Below, in pieces: positions 8,926-16,921 of a stretch of 64,000 nt of DNA. The translations under genes and the position numbers were made by a program. The notes beneath the pieces were generated by a model that was not told the origin of the DNA, did not search any database, and saw nothing but the letters and a program-made list of their open reading frames with translations. Numbering within the stretch: position 1 is the stretch's first letter; each line of letters opens with the position of its first letter. Where the stretch lies: assembly GCF_002741035.1 (NCBI RefSeq), contig NZ_CP016808.1, forward strand, positions 3,830,501 to 3,894,500, given 5' to 3'. Source of the DNA: Paenibacillus sp. BIHB 4019 (lineage in GTDB: Bacteria > Bacillota > Bacilli > Paenibacillales > Paenibacillaceae).

Positions 8926-9411
8926 CTATTCCCGCGAAAAGCCTTCCTCTTCCAAATACTCGACAGCCTCTTCGTAAGTTTCGAAGGCCATCTCCAAATT
9001 CATGCCGTCGTAAATCATCCAAGTATCTTCCTCGAATCTCACTTGAAGCGTCTGCGCGTCATCGTTAGCCCATTGCTGATCGGAATTGGCCTTTTGTCTT
9101 CTGCGCTGTGCTCTGGTAAGCGGCACTTCAGGCTTGAACGATAGCGATTTGATCGCTTCGGCAATCAATGTGCGAAGCTCGGATTCATCCAGGCTGCGAA
9201 TGTTGACAAGGCCCTTGTCGTCGATGTCATAGCCGCCGAGCAGGGCGGCGTAAACGAAGCCGTTGCCGTTCGGGTGAAGGTGGTAAACGACATTTTTGCG
9301 GTCGTATACGCTGCCTGAATATTGAAAATTAACGCGTCCGAGCGACACATCGCTGCGCTCAAGCTCGGGAAAGGACGTAATGATTTCAAGCTTTTGTTCA
9401 AAAGTTAGCAT
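8926..9411 (-). CDS. Conserved hypothetical protein, 161 residues
   Basis: Function not recognised. An acidic soluble protein with no membrane segment: an N-terminal alpha/beta part (MLTFEQKLEII) with YDRKNVVYHLHPNGNGFVYA, a basic linker (LTRAQRRRQKA) and a C-terminal strand-helix pair (WMIYDGMNLEMAFETYEEAVEYLEEE). The start at 9411 is chosen because GGAGGAAATT directly precedes that ATG. The in-frame ATGs at 9435 and 9423 have no ribosome binding site. It probably follows the 63-residue gene in one transcript. Confidence 0.7.
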   Translation of the reverse strand: MLTFEQKLEIITSFPELERSDVSLGRVNFQYSGSVYDRKNVVYHLHPNGNGFVYAALLGGYDIDDKGLVNIRSLDESELRTLIAEAIKSLSFKPEVPLTRAQRRRQKANSDQQWANDDAQTLQVRFEEDTWMIYDGMNLEMAFETYEEAVEYLEEEGFSRE

Positions 9412-9460
9412 AATTTCCTCCATCGTTGAATCCATTTTACTTTAGCGTAAAGGGCGCTGG

Positions 9461-9652
9461 CTACAGATGCGCCTTGTTGACCTGCTCGTTGCGTACCATT
9501 TGCTCCAGCTTGTCAACGAGAGCCTGATGCTCAGGCGGCAGCTTCCGCAAGCCGAATAAACGTTTGGCTTTGTTTTGCTTCAGCGTCTTCAGCATATACA
9601 GCTTCTCCCGATAGGTGAACATGGGTACCAGCCTCCAATCCAATTGCACCAT
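9461..9652 (-). CDS. Small hypothetical protein, 63 residues
   Basis: Not recognised. Begins MVQLDWRLVPMFTYREKLYML and is rich in Lys, Arg and Leu, with no membrane segment. The frame is open further upstream to a TTG at 9781, but GGAGGAACTT sits directly before the ATG at 9652. The upstream part is low-complexity (KKKK, LALTLALAKK), so 9652 is preferred. It lies 50 bases before the 161-residue gene on the same strand. Confidence 0.5.
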   Translation of the reverse strand: MVQLDWRLVPMFTYREKLYMLKTLKQNKAKRLFGLRKLPPEHQALVDKLEQMVRNEQVNKAHL

Positions 9653-9835
9653 AAGTTCCTCCATTATATAGGCTTCACCGTCAGGATGAAAGCTATAACC
9701 TGAACAATCAAGCTTTTTAGCAAGGGCAAGGGTAAGGGCAAGGCGGGTGGGGAGGGTCTTCTTCTTTTTTTGCCAAGCCAAGCATAAGCTTGAATACGGA
9801 GTGGGACGATCCTTATGGCGGGAGGCGATAGAAGC

Positions 9836-11080
9836 ATGGCAAGATGGGGGCGAAAATGGGGACTGCTTCAGCTGTTGAACCGCAATCGCAAGCTATCCTG
9901 GTCTGGCTTGCCGCTGCGGCGGGTGAAAACAGTGAGCTGGAGCAGCCGTGGAAGCGTTAGCGAAAATCCAGGCAGCCGCAGCGGCAAAAGCTGGGGAAAT
10001 GGCAAACTAACTGGCGCAAGCCTTAGCCGCCCCAAAGGCTGGGGCAGCGGCAAGCTGACTGGCGCAAGCATAGGCCGGCCAAAAAGCTGGGGCAGCGGAA
10101 GCCGTCCTAGCTCCGGCAAGAGCCGCCCCAAAAGCTGGGGAATGGGCAAGCCGCTGTTTGGCAAAGGCAGCAGCTCTAGCGGTTTTGTAGCAAAATCGCC
10201 GTCAGGGCGTGCCGCTTCCAGGCCAGCTGCTTATGATGCTTTTCAGCCTGGGCAGTCACAGTCGTCCGGCGGGGGAAGCTGGGGCTCAAAGCCGAAGTCG
10301 CCCATGCGAAAGCTCAAAATATGGGCGGTCATCATTGTGCTAACGCTGCTCATTGGCGGCATTCAGTCTTTTATATACGTAGATAGGCATTTGCGCGAGC
10401 CGCTTACTAAAGTTGCCCAGCTGCGAATAAAGCAAGTAGCAACGCAGGCAATTAATAAAGCGACGACGGAGCAGGTGGCCAGCCAGTCCGAGTTCGAGAA
10501 GCTGGTCGATTGGAAAATGAACAGCAACGGCAAAGTATCGGGGTTTATGCTGAACTATAACGAGCATACGAAAATTAGGGCACAGACGATTGAAACGGTG
10601 CAATCGACGCTTGAGCATCTTAAGGAAATTCCCGAGCATATTCCTATAGGCAATGCGCTGGGCAGTCCGCTTATTGCGTCATATGGTCCACGTGTCCCGG
10701 TCAAGTTTGAGCCAGTCGGCGCGGTTAAAGTAGATCTCAGCACACGCCAGCAAAATGCAGGCATCAATATGATTTTAATCGAGGTGTATATTCATATTGT
10801 CGCGGAGGTGGCCATCATTATTCCGTTCGAAACGGAGCCGCAAATGGTGGAGACGGAAATTCCGATTTCCTATTTGCTCGTCGTTGGCGACGTCCCGATG
10901 TATTATTACGACAACAAAGGCAATCCAGTTGGCAGCTCTGCCCCTGGAGCCCCTAATATTGCTCTGCCGCTGTCAAAAGGAAGCGGCGTGACGCAGCCAT
11001 CGGATGGCAGCATGCTGGAGGAGCAGCTTGATGCACCGGTGCTGCCTGCGCCGAGTGCAGAGAATGAGAGCGAGCATTAG
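9836..11080 (+). CDS. yunB: Sporulation protein YunB with extended N-terminus
   Basis: 414 residues. From about residue 160 on it matches YunB: a membrane helix (IWAVIIVLTLLIGGIQSFIYV), then DRHLREPLTKVAQLRIKQVA, a G-rich middle (GNALGSPLIASYGPRVPVKF) and a beta-rich C-terminus (MILIEVYIHIVAEVAIIIPFE). YunB is a mother-cell sporulation protein of Bacillus. The first 150 residues are unusual: basic, Gly/Ser/Trp-rich, with repeated RPKSWGSGKLTGAS-like units. The ATG at 9836 is used because GGGAGG at 9820-9825 lies 10 bases upstream; the earlier ATG at 9815 overlaps that site. yunB lies near lytH, lipA and yutD, as in Bacillus. Confidence 0.9.
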   Translation: MARWGRKWGLLQLLNRNRKLSWSGLPLRRVKTVSWSSRGSVSENPGSRSGKSWGNGKLTGASLSRPKGWGSGKLTGASIGRPKSWGSGSRPSSGKSRPKSWGMGKPLFGKGSSSSGFVAKSPSGRAASRPAAYDAFQPGQSQSSGGGSWGSKPKSPMRKLKIWAVIIVLTLLIGGIQSFIYVDRHLREPLTKVAQLRIKQVATQAINKATTEQVASQSEFEKLVDWKMNSNGKVSGFMLNYNEHTKIRAQTIETVQSTLEHLKEIPEHIPIGNALGSPLIASYGPRVPVKFEPVGAVKVDLSTRQQNAGINMILIEVYIHIVAEVAIIIPFETEPQMVETEIPISYLLVVGDVPMYYYDNKGNPVGSSAPGAPNIALPLSKGSGVTQPSDGSMLEEQLDAPVLPAPSAENESEH

Positions 11081-11121
11081 AAGCAGACGCAGGGAGCCTG
11101 AAATACGGAAGCTGAAAAAAG

Positions 11122-11171
11122 GAAAGCCACTGATGCAACTGTCGCATTAGTGGCTCATTAGTGATTTTTTA
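11122..11171 (+). terminator. Terminator after yunB
   Basis: AGCCACTgATGC ... GCATtAGTGGCT followed by a spacer and GATTTTTTAG. It lies between the convergent yunB and DinB genes. Confidence 0.65.
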
Positions 11172-11184
11172 GTTAAAAGCTGAA

Positions 11185-11676
11185 TTACATGTACAGCATG
11201 AAGAAATTCAATTCATGTCCGTTTTGCTTCAAGTAGTTGTAAAGCTGCGAACGGTGATGGAACGTATGGGTTGTGACCTCAATCAGCCATTTGATCTGCA
11301 CCATGCCATGCTCCAAGTAATAAGCTTTCGAAGATTTAGTCAGCAGCTCATCCTCGCTTAAGGAAAGGATATACTGCTTGAACAATGCCAGGTTAGCTTG
11401 AAAACGCTGAATTAGCTCGTCCGGGCTGGCGATGCCAGCGGCACCATTTTCAACCTCTGCCACTTCCTGCTCTGTCTTTTCCTGCAAAATAGCAAGATCG
11501 GTAGCGGGAATAGCTGCCAAATGATGAACAAGCTCCATCAGCGAACGCATATTGTCTTGCGGACGAAAGTCCCACTCGGTTGGCTGGATTTGGGCAATTA
11601 AGGAGCAGCTTGTCCGAACGGACAGTTCCAGCTCCTCCAGCAAATGATCTCTAACTGCAAATGTTCCTGACATCAT
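11185..11676 (-). CDS. DinB/YfiT-like family protein
   Basis: 163 residues forming a four-helix bundle of the DinB type. The likely metal ligands are His in LVHHLAA and the C-terminal HTFHHRSQL motif. The family includes metal-dependent enzymes such as thiol transferases and damage-inducible proteins; the substrate cannot be told. The start (ATG-ATG) follows AAGGAGACGATAT. It lies 30 bases downstream of the WYL regulator gene on the same strand, so the two are probably co-transcribed and the regulator may control it. Confidence 0.8.
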   Translation of the reverse strand: MMSGTFAVRDHLLEELELSVRTSCSLIAQIQPTEWDFRPQDNMRSLMELVHHLAAIPATDLAILQEKTEQEVAEVENGAAGIASPDELIQRFQANLALFKQYILSLSEDELLTKSSKAYYLEHGMVQIKWLIEVTTHTFHHRSQLYNYLKQNGHELNFFMLYM

Positions 11677-11706
11677 ATATCGTCTCCTTGTTTGATCGAT
11701 TATTTT

Positions 11707-12645
11707 TTATTGCTGCTCATAGCGGGCAGCGAGCTGGCATACTCGTTGATAGATAGCTGCCCGCAGCTCCGGCGGTTGTGTCACTTCGGCATCCATGCCG
11801 AGATAGGTGAAAAACTGAACGGCCCAATCCCATTCGGACATGGGCAAATCCATCTCAAGCTTCCAAAGCTGGCTATCGACCTGCTTGACCAGCTGTCCAA
11901 AGTGAGGGTCCTGCTCAGCGAGCAAAGCTCCCCTATACGTTAATTGGGCAGCGATGTGTACGAGCTTCACAGCGTTATTTTCAGCAGGTGCAGCCTTGTC
12001 CAAGTACTCGGAAGCCGCTAGCGGCGGCTCAATGGGCTCCAATTCCACAAAACGGTCGACACGGAACGTGCGCTGTTCCTCATGCACGACGGAATAAGCT
12101 TCGCAATACCAGAAGCCATGGGCTGTGTAGAGCCGAAGGGGCAGCAGCTCAAGCGACCTTTGATGCTGCTCGGAACGGTAGAAGGCGCGAATCCAGATCG
12201 ACGTTCCTGCATATTTCAGCAGTTTCTCCAGCAGCGGCGTTTTGTAATTCCGATCGGGAATGGCAATCTCCAATCGATCCAGGATCGGTTCTATATGCTG
12301 CAAAATATGCTCCGGCATCGTGGCTCGAATTTTATCAGTAGCTGTAAATCGTGCTTGGTTAAAAGGGGTGTCGGCCATTTTGGTCATGGCATTCAACGAA
12401 AATAATACAGCGAGCGCTTCCTGTGAATCGAAATGCAGCGGCGGCAGCTTATAGCCCTCCATTAATCGGAAGCCTCCCGCAGGTCCCGATAGGGCATATA
12501 GCGGTATTCCCATCTCGGCTAGCGCCTGCATATCGCGAAGAATCGTTCGCTTGGATACTTCAAGCTTGCTGGCCAAAGCCTGCGCTGTCTCGGGCCGCTG
12601 CTGCAAAGCCATCATAATGGCAATGAGGCGATCATTCCTTTTCAA
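11707..12645 (-). CDS. YafY-type HTH/WYL-domain transcriptional regulator
   Basis: About 312 residues. An N-terminal HTH_11 domain (LASKLEVSKRTILRDMQAL) with the wing AGGFRLMEGY is followed by a WYL domain (IRAFYRSEQHQ ... PLRLYTAHGFWYCEAYS ... FRVDRFVELE) and a C-terminal WCX extension. WYL proteins sense a small ligand or nucleic acid. TTG at 12645 is taken as start because GGGAGGGAGG lies 8 bases upstream. The frame continues further upstream but has no ribosome binding site there. The next gene in the operon encodes a DinB protein. Confidence 0.85.
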   Translation of the reverse strand: MKRNDRLIAIMMALQQRPETAQALASKLEVSKRTILRDMQALAEMGIPLYALSGPAGGFRLMEGYKLPPLHFDSQEALAVLFSLNAMTKMADTPFNQARFTATDKIRATMPEHILQHIEPILDRLEIAIPDRNYKTPLLEKLLKYAGTSIWIRAFYRSEQHQRSLELLPLRLYTAHGFWYCEAYSVVHEEQRTFRVDRFVELEPIEPPLAASEYLDKAAPAENNAVKLVHIAAQLTYRGALLAEQDPHFGQLVKQVDSQLWKLEMDLPMSEWDWAVQFFTYLGMDAEVTQPPELRAAIYQRVCQLAARYEQQ

Positions 12646-12751
12646 ACGTGGCCTCCCTCCCTTTTTAACCCAGTATAGCATGCCATTAGTGACAACATGT
12701 TTGTCATCATTAAATCGGGCTGCTCACGAAAAATGAAGGCTGCGGACCATG

Positions 12752-12792
12752 AAAAAACCGCTAGTCGCCAGCCAGAGGCCAGCAATTAGCGG
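12752..12792 (-). terminator. Terminator after lytH
   Basis: On the minus strand CCGCTAATTGCTGGC, loop, GGCTGGCGACTAGCGG and TTTTTT, 25 bases after the lytH stop codon. Confidence 0.85.
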
Positions 12793-12816
12793 TACATAGT
12801 GGAGCTGGGCTGCTAT

Positions 12817-13884
12817 TTACCCTTTCTTCATGCGCCGCAGTTCCTCGCGCTCCCATGCTTTCAGCAGCGGATACGGGTCGAAGGACCATTCGATCAGGCC
12901 GCGGTCACGGTAAATGCCGTAATGCAGATGGGGAGGGAATTTGCCTTGGGTTCCCGGTTTGCCATAGCCGGAGCTTCCAACCCAGCCGATCACTTGCCCC
13001 GGCTTGACGACGGTTCCGGCGGCGAGCGATTTATCGAACCCGGATAGGTGCGCGTAATAATGGTAATAATTGTTGAGATCACGGATGCCAATGCGCCAGC
13101 CGCCGAATGGGTTCCAGCCCTTCACCTCGACAATGCCGTAGCAGGTGCTTTTGACAGAGAGGCCGTGGCCAGCGAACAGATCGGTGCCTTCATGGCTGCG
13201 TCTGCCGCCCCAGCTGCGGGCGTTGCCCCAAGTGCTTTTATAAGAATAGTTATTCCCGACTGGGAGCGGAAAAGCATGCTCAAATAGATCTAGTCGCCCA
13301 AACGTTTCATAAATGCGTGTAAACTGCTGGATGCGCTGGACAGATCGGCTGTTATGATAATATTCCCATAGTCCGATAGCCAAATCGTCCTCCGTCGTTC
13401 CATGCTGCAAAATTTTGCTAGCGATCGCATACAGCAAATCAAAATCATTGTTGCGTTCCGCTTGCCCGTCGCCATCGCCGTCCCGGCCAATGCCGTTGAA
13501 CCAGCGAATGGAAAGCGGCGATACGTCGGCTTTATTCGGATTCAGCAGGCCGCTCCATTGATCCTCTTCAATAAAGACGCCAACGGTTTGGCCTAGAAGC
13601 GGCCGCGTTTTGGGGCGTGCGCTGGACAGCGTGCGCTCATATTGATCAATAGCGGCAAGCTGGGGCCAAGATATGCCCGTCATCAAGCTTAATTTGTCGT
13701 ACAACGTTTGCCGGGTAGCGAAAACTTCGGCAGCTTTGGGCGTGGTCTGCGCGGAATGCACTGGCAAAAGGCTTTCATCCTGGTGCTCTGCAGGTCGGGC
13801 CGCCGCAAGGACTTGCCCGGAGTGCCCGGTTAATAGGCAGGCGGAAAGTGTGAGTGCTGCTGCAAATCGCACGGTCTGTTTCAA
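12817..13884 (-). CDS. lytH: M23 family peptidase, LytH-like sporulation endopeptidase
   Basis: 355 residues. The C-terminal LytM/M23 domain carries the zinc motifs HEGTD and HLHYG. The central part (AAIDQYERT ... LLNPNKADV ... FNGIGRDGDGDGQAERNNDFDLLYAIA) is typical of LytH/YunA, the L-Ala-D-Glu endopeptidase that shapes spore cortex peptidoglycan. TTG at 13884 is preferred: AAAGGA lies 8 bases upstream, whereas ATG at 13893 has no room for a binding site. From that start the N-terminus reads MKQTVRFAAALTLSAC, which could be a lipoprotein signal (LSAC box); cleavage after VLAAA is the alternative. Neighbours yunB, lipA and yutD support the call. Confidence 0.85.
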   Translation of the reverse strand: MKQTVRFAAALTLSACLLTGHSGQVLAAARPAEHQDESLLPVHSAQTTPKAAEVFATRQTLYDKLSLMTGISWPQLAAIDQYERTLSSARPKTRPLLGQTVGVFIEEDQWSGLLNPNKADVSPLSIRWFNGIGRDGDGDGQAERNNDFDLLYAIASKILQHGTTEDDLAIGLWEYYHNSRSVQRIQQFTRIYETFGRLDLFEHAFPLPVGNNYSYKSTWGNARSWGGRRSHEGTDLFAGHGLSVKSTCYGIVEVKGWNPFGGWRIGIRDLNNYYHYYAHLSGFDKSLAAGTVVKPGQVIGWVGSSGYGKPGTQGKFPPHLHYGIYRDRGLIEWSFDPYPLLKAWEREELRRMKKG

Positions 13885-14049
13885 GCTGTCCATCCTTTCT
13901 GTAGCTGTATGGCTTAATGGTTAGGTTTTGCAAATCATTGGTTTTTATGCGAAGCATGCACACTCGTCATCCATCGTAAATCTGTATGGCTTTTATCTGA
14001 AATTCGAATGAATCTAATGTGCGATAACGTGCTACATTGGGAAGAAACA

Positions 14050-14058
14050 TGCTATAAT
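14050..14058 (+). promoter_or_regulatory. Extended -10 promoter for lipA
   Basis: TGCTATAAT (TG at 14050, TATAAT at 14053-14058) about 97 bases before the lipA start. The -35 region is poor, as is usual when a TGn extension is present. Confidence 0.5.
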
Positions 14059-14154
14059 AGCGAAAGTGATACGGCCAGGGCTTATCTTGAGACGGAACCA
14101 TTAGAGCGTTTGAAGATACGACCTTGTTAAATGGAGTGAAAGCAGGGATGCCGG

Positions 14155-15063
14155 ATGAAACCAACCAAACAAACAGAAAAACTGCCGAAGCCCGATTGGC
14201 TTCGCATTAAATTAACGACTGACGGCAATTACGCCGAAATAAAAGACATGATGCGCACCAAGACGCTGCATACCGTATGCGAGGAAGCGCGCTGTCCAAA
14301 TATTTATGAATGCTGGGCGAATCGTACAGCAACCTTTATGATATTAGGCGACATTTGTACGAGGGCTTGCCGCTTCTGCGCGGTGAAGACAGGTATGCCG
14401 ACGGAGCTTGATACACAGGAGCCGGAACGCGTTGCTGAAGCAGCTGAGCAGATGGGATTGCGCCACTGCGTCGTAACATCCGTAGCCCGTGATGATTTGA
14501 AGGATGGCGGCGCGTCTATTTTTGCCGGAACGATCCAAGCCATTCGCGAGCGCGTTATGTTTTGCCGCGTCGAGGTGCTTATTCCGGACTTCCTTGGCAA
14601 TGAAGCTGCGCTTCAAGTGGTCATGGATGCAAAGCCGGATATTTTGAACCATAATATTGAGACGGTAGAGCGCCTTTCTGACCGTGTGCGTGCCCGGGCC
14701 AAATATGCCCGTTCATTGGAGCTTCTCAAACGCGCGAAGGCGATGAATCCGAAAATTCCGACGAAGTCGAGCATTATGCTAGGCCTTGGCGAAACGTTTG
14801 AAGAGATTTTGAAAACGATGGATGATTTGCGTGCTGTCGATTGCAATATTTTGACGTTAGGTCAATATTTGCAGCCAACGCCAAACCATCTGCCGTTAGT
14901 TCGCTACGTGCATCCAGATGAATTCGCCGCTTTGAAGGAAGAAGGATTGAAGCGCGGATTCCGGCATGTCGAGTCTGGCCCGCTCGTTCGCAGCTCTTAT
15001 CATGCGCATGAGCAGACGGATTCTGCTGTCGCCGCTGAGGAGCGCGAGCTGAGCAGCGTATAA
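14155..15063 (+). CDS. lipA: Lipoyl synthase
   Basis: 302 residues, the normal length. This radical-SAM enzyme inserts two sulfurs into protein-bound octanoyl groups to make lipoyl cofactors for pyruvate and 2-oxoglutarate dehydrogenases. Both iron-sulfur sets are present: the auxiliary cluster Cys42, Cys47 and Cys53 ([12 protein letters not shown]) and the radical-SAM triad Cys68, Cys72 and Cys75 (CTRACRFC). The C-terminal RSSYHA motif with its conserved Ser is also there. It is followed 36 bases later by yutD, the arrangement known from Bacillus. Confidence 0.97.
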   Translation: MKPTKQTEKLPKPDWLRIKLTTDGNYAEIKDMMRTKTLHTVCEEARCPNIYECWANRTATFMILGDICTRACRFCAVKTGMPTELDTQEPERVAEAAEQMGLRHCVVTSVARDDLKDGGASIFAGTIQAIRERVMFCRVEVLIPDFLGNEAALQVVMDAKPDILNHNIETVERLSDRVRARAKYARSLELLKRAKAMNPKIPTKSSIMLGLGETFEEILKTMDDLRAVDCNILTLGQYLQPTPNHLPLVRYVHPDEFAALKEEGLKRGFRHVESGPLVRSSYHAHEQTDSAVAAEERELSSV

Positions 15064-15099
15064 AGCTTGAACTGAAGCTTCGAGAGGTGGGAAGTCGTC

Positions 15100-15882
15100 T
15101 TGATTCAAATCGGTGGTAAAATCTATGAGCTTGTTCATGAGAACAGAAATGGCTGGAATCAAGAGGCCTTTCGTGCCCGCTACAGCGAGGTGCTGGAGCG
15201 GTATGATTATATCGTGGGCGACTGGGGCTATAGCCAGCTGCGCCTGAAAGGTTTTTTTAAAGACAACCATATGAAGTCAACTCGTGATACGATGTTCTCG
15301 TATGCATCGGATTACATTAATGAATATTGCAACTTCGGCTGCCCTTACTTTGTGCTGGAGAAGACCGGAAGCGTGAAGCAGTCTCCCGAGCTTGAGGAAG
15401 TGGACGAGGAAGATGCGCTGACGGCTGATCTCAATGACAAGCTGTTCACGGCGCTGGAGGAAGCTTTTCAGTCGGTGGGGCAGGAGGAAGACGGCCAAGT
15501 TGTGCAGGCTGCTGCTCCGGCAGCCAAGTCTTCTGGGGAAGCACGCGCTCTGAATCAGGGCCAGAAGCCAAGCCAGCAAGGCCAGAGCCATAATTCGCGC
15601 GGCGGCTCTGCCAATCGCAGCGAGGATTCTTCGCAGCGCAGCGGAGGCAAGCAGCGTGAGCGCCGCAGCTACCGGCCGAATGGCGGCAGTGGCGGAGGCG
15701 GAGAACGTGCTGATCGCAGCGGCGGCAAGAAGCCGCCGAGAGGACTTGCGGCAAGCAAGGAAATCGCGGCTTCCGCTGAAAGCAATGAGGGGGCGCCATC
15801 TCAGCCGCAGCGCCAGAAATCGCCATATCGCGGCAAAAACCGCCCAGCGAAAACGAATCATTCCGAGCCAACCGCAGAATAA
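15100..15882 (+). CDS. yutD: YutD family protein with long disordered tail
   Basis: 260 residues. The first 95 or so match YutD (DUF1027): VGDWGYSQLRLKGF, then FSYASDYINEYCNFGCPYFVLEK. The family is small and of unknown function. The remaining 165 residues are disordered, rich in Ser, Gly, Arg and Gln with RG and GGGG runs, and end in a basic tail. Usual family members stop soon after the conserved part. TTG at 15100 is the start, with GAGGTGG 9 bases upstream. It is the last gene before a strong terminator and probably shares the lipA transcript. Confidence 0.85.
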   Translation: MIQIGGKIYELVHENRNGWNQEAFRARYSEVLERYDYIVGDWGYSQLRLKGFFKDNHMKSTRDTMFSYASDYINEYCNFGCPYFVLEKTGSVKQSPELEEVDEEDALTADLNDKLFTALEEAFQSVGQEEDGQVVQAAAPAAKSSGEARALNQGQKPSQQGQSHNSRGGSANRSEDSSQRSGGKQRERRSYRPNGGSGGGGERADRSGGKKPPRGLAASKEIAASAESNEGAPSQPQRQKSPYRGKNRPAKTNHSEPTAE

Positions 15883-15906
15883 GCCGAGGCAGGCTCCTAT
15901 AACAGA

Positions 15907-15942
15907 AAGAAGAACCCTCGCTACTATGAGGGTTCTTCTTTT
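15907..15942 (+). terminator. Terminator after yutD
   Basis: AAGAAGAACCCTC, loop, GAGGGTTCTTC and TTTT, 25 bases after the stop codon. Confidence 0.9.
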
Positions 15943-15952
15943 GCAGTTGTAT

Positions 15953-15999
15953 CAAAAGAGCTGTCCTTCGGTCGATGACCGATAAGGACAGCTCTTTTG
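15953..15999 (-). terminator. Terminator after NAD kinase gene
   Basis: A long stem CAAAAGAGCTGTCCTT ... AAGGACAGCTCTTTTG; on the minus strand it ends in TTTTG and lies 18 bases past the ppnK stop codon. It sits back to back with the yutD terminator. Confidence 0.8.
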
Positions 16000-16016
16000 G
16001 CGGAATTTGCTCTGAT

Positions 16017-16814
16017 TTACACTTCGTGCATATCGACGAAAGCGTCGCGGACCCGGTTCCAGAACGGGAATGGGCGATAGCGCGCAAAGCTGACCTTGCG
16101 GCTCGACACATTGCAGCGTATCGATAAAATGTCGCTGCGCAAAATGCTGAGCTGGTCGATGGTCAGCAGCATCCGCTGGTTTTTCTTCGAGATGATGTCG
16201 CAGTGGTGATGCTGCGGCAGCAGCAGCGAAGAGCCCAGCGTTCGGAAGACGCGATTGTTAATGGAAGCAATTTCGGCAATTTGTATCGATGCAATGGACG
16301 GATGGACGATTGCGCCCCCGACGCTTTTATTATAGGCGGTACTGCCGGAAGGCGTCGAAATGACGATACCATCGCCACGGAACATTTCGAAAGGCTCATC
16401 ATTGACATTGATTTGGGCGACGAGCGTGCCGTCTACCCCTTTAAGCGTGAACTCGTTCAGCGCCATATAATGAAATTTTCCCTCGGCCGTCTCGACCTCG
16501 ATTTCCGCGAGCGGATAGCGGACGATGCTAAGCTCCTTCTCGGCCATTAAAGCGACGAGCTCAGGCAGCTCATTTTTTTGCCAATCGGCGTAAAAGCCCA
16601 AATGTCCGGTATGTACCCCTACGAAGGCGACATCCATAATGCGATCAACATATTTGTGAAAAGCTTGCAGCAGCGTACCGTCTCCGCCGATGGATACGAC
16701 AATTTCAGGTGCGTCGTCATTTCGAATGAAGCCGCGCTCCGCCGCCAGTGTATGGAACTGTTCCGCCAGTGACTGGGATATGGAATCGCCTCTGTCGATA
16801 ACGGCATATTTCAA
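16017..16814 (-). CDS. ppnK: NAD kinase
   Basis: 265 residues, the usual size for the Gram-positive enzyme. It phosphorylates NAD to NADP. The nucleotide-binding motif GGDGT is at residues 43-47, and the second signature (NEFTLKG ... DGIVISTPSGSTAYNKSVGG) is intact. The start is TTG at 16814, with AAAAGGGG about 10 bases upstream. It lies downstream of ylbJ on the same strand, after a 107-base gap. Confidence 0.95.
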   Translation of the reverse strand: MKYAVIDRGDSISQSLAEQFHTLAAERGFIRNDDAPEIVVSIGGDGTLLQAFHKYVDRIMDVAFVGVHTGHLGFYADWQKNELPELVALMAEKELSIVRYPLAEIEVETAEGKFHYMALNEFTLKGVDGTLVAQINVNDEPFEMFRGDGIVISTPSGSTAYNKSVGGAIVHPSIASIQIAEIASINNRVFRTLGSSLLLPQHHHCDIISKKNQRMLLTIDQLSILRSDILSIRCNVSSRKVSFARYRPFPFWNRVRDAFVDMHEV

Positions 16815-16921
16815 GGAATGCAGCCCCTTTTCAAATCTTCTGGTTACGTTCCCTTAAATGATATCGGAATACAGCCGTAAATTCAATGCGAGAAGCACAT
16901 TTCATCCGATAAATCTGGGTA

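Noticed and set aside
15277..16111. Antisense open frames over the yutD tail
   Set aside because: GC-rich, low-complexity shadows; one runs through two terminators.
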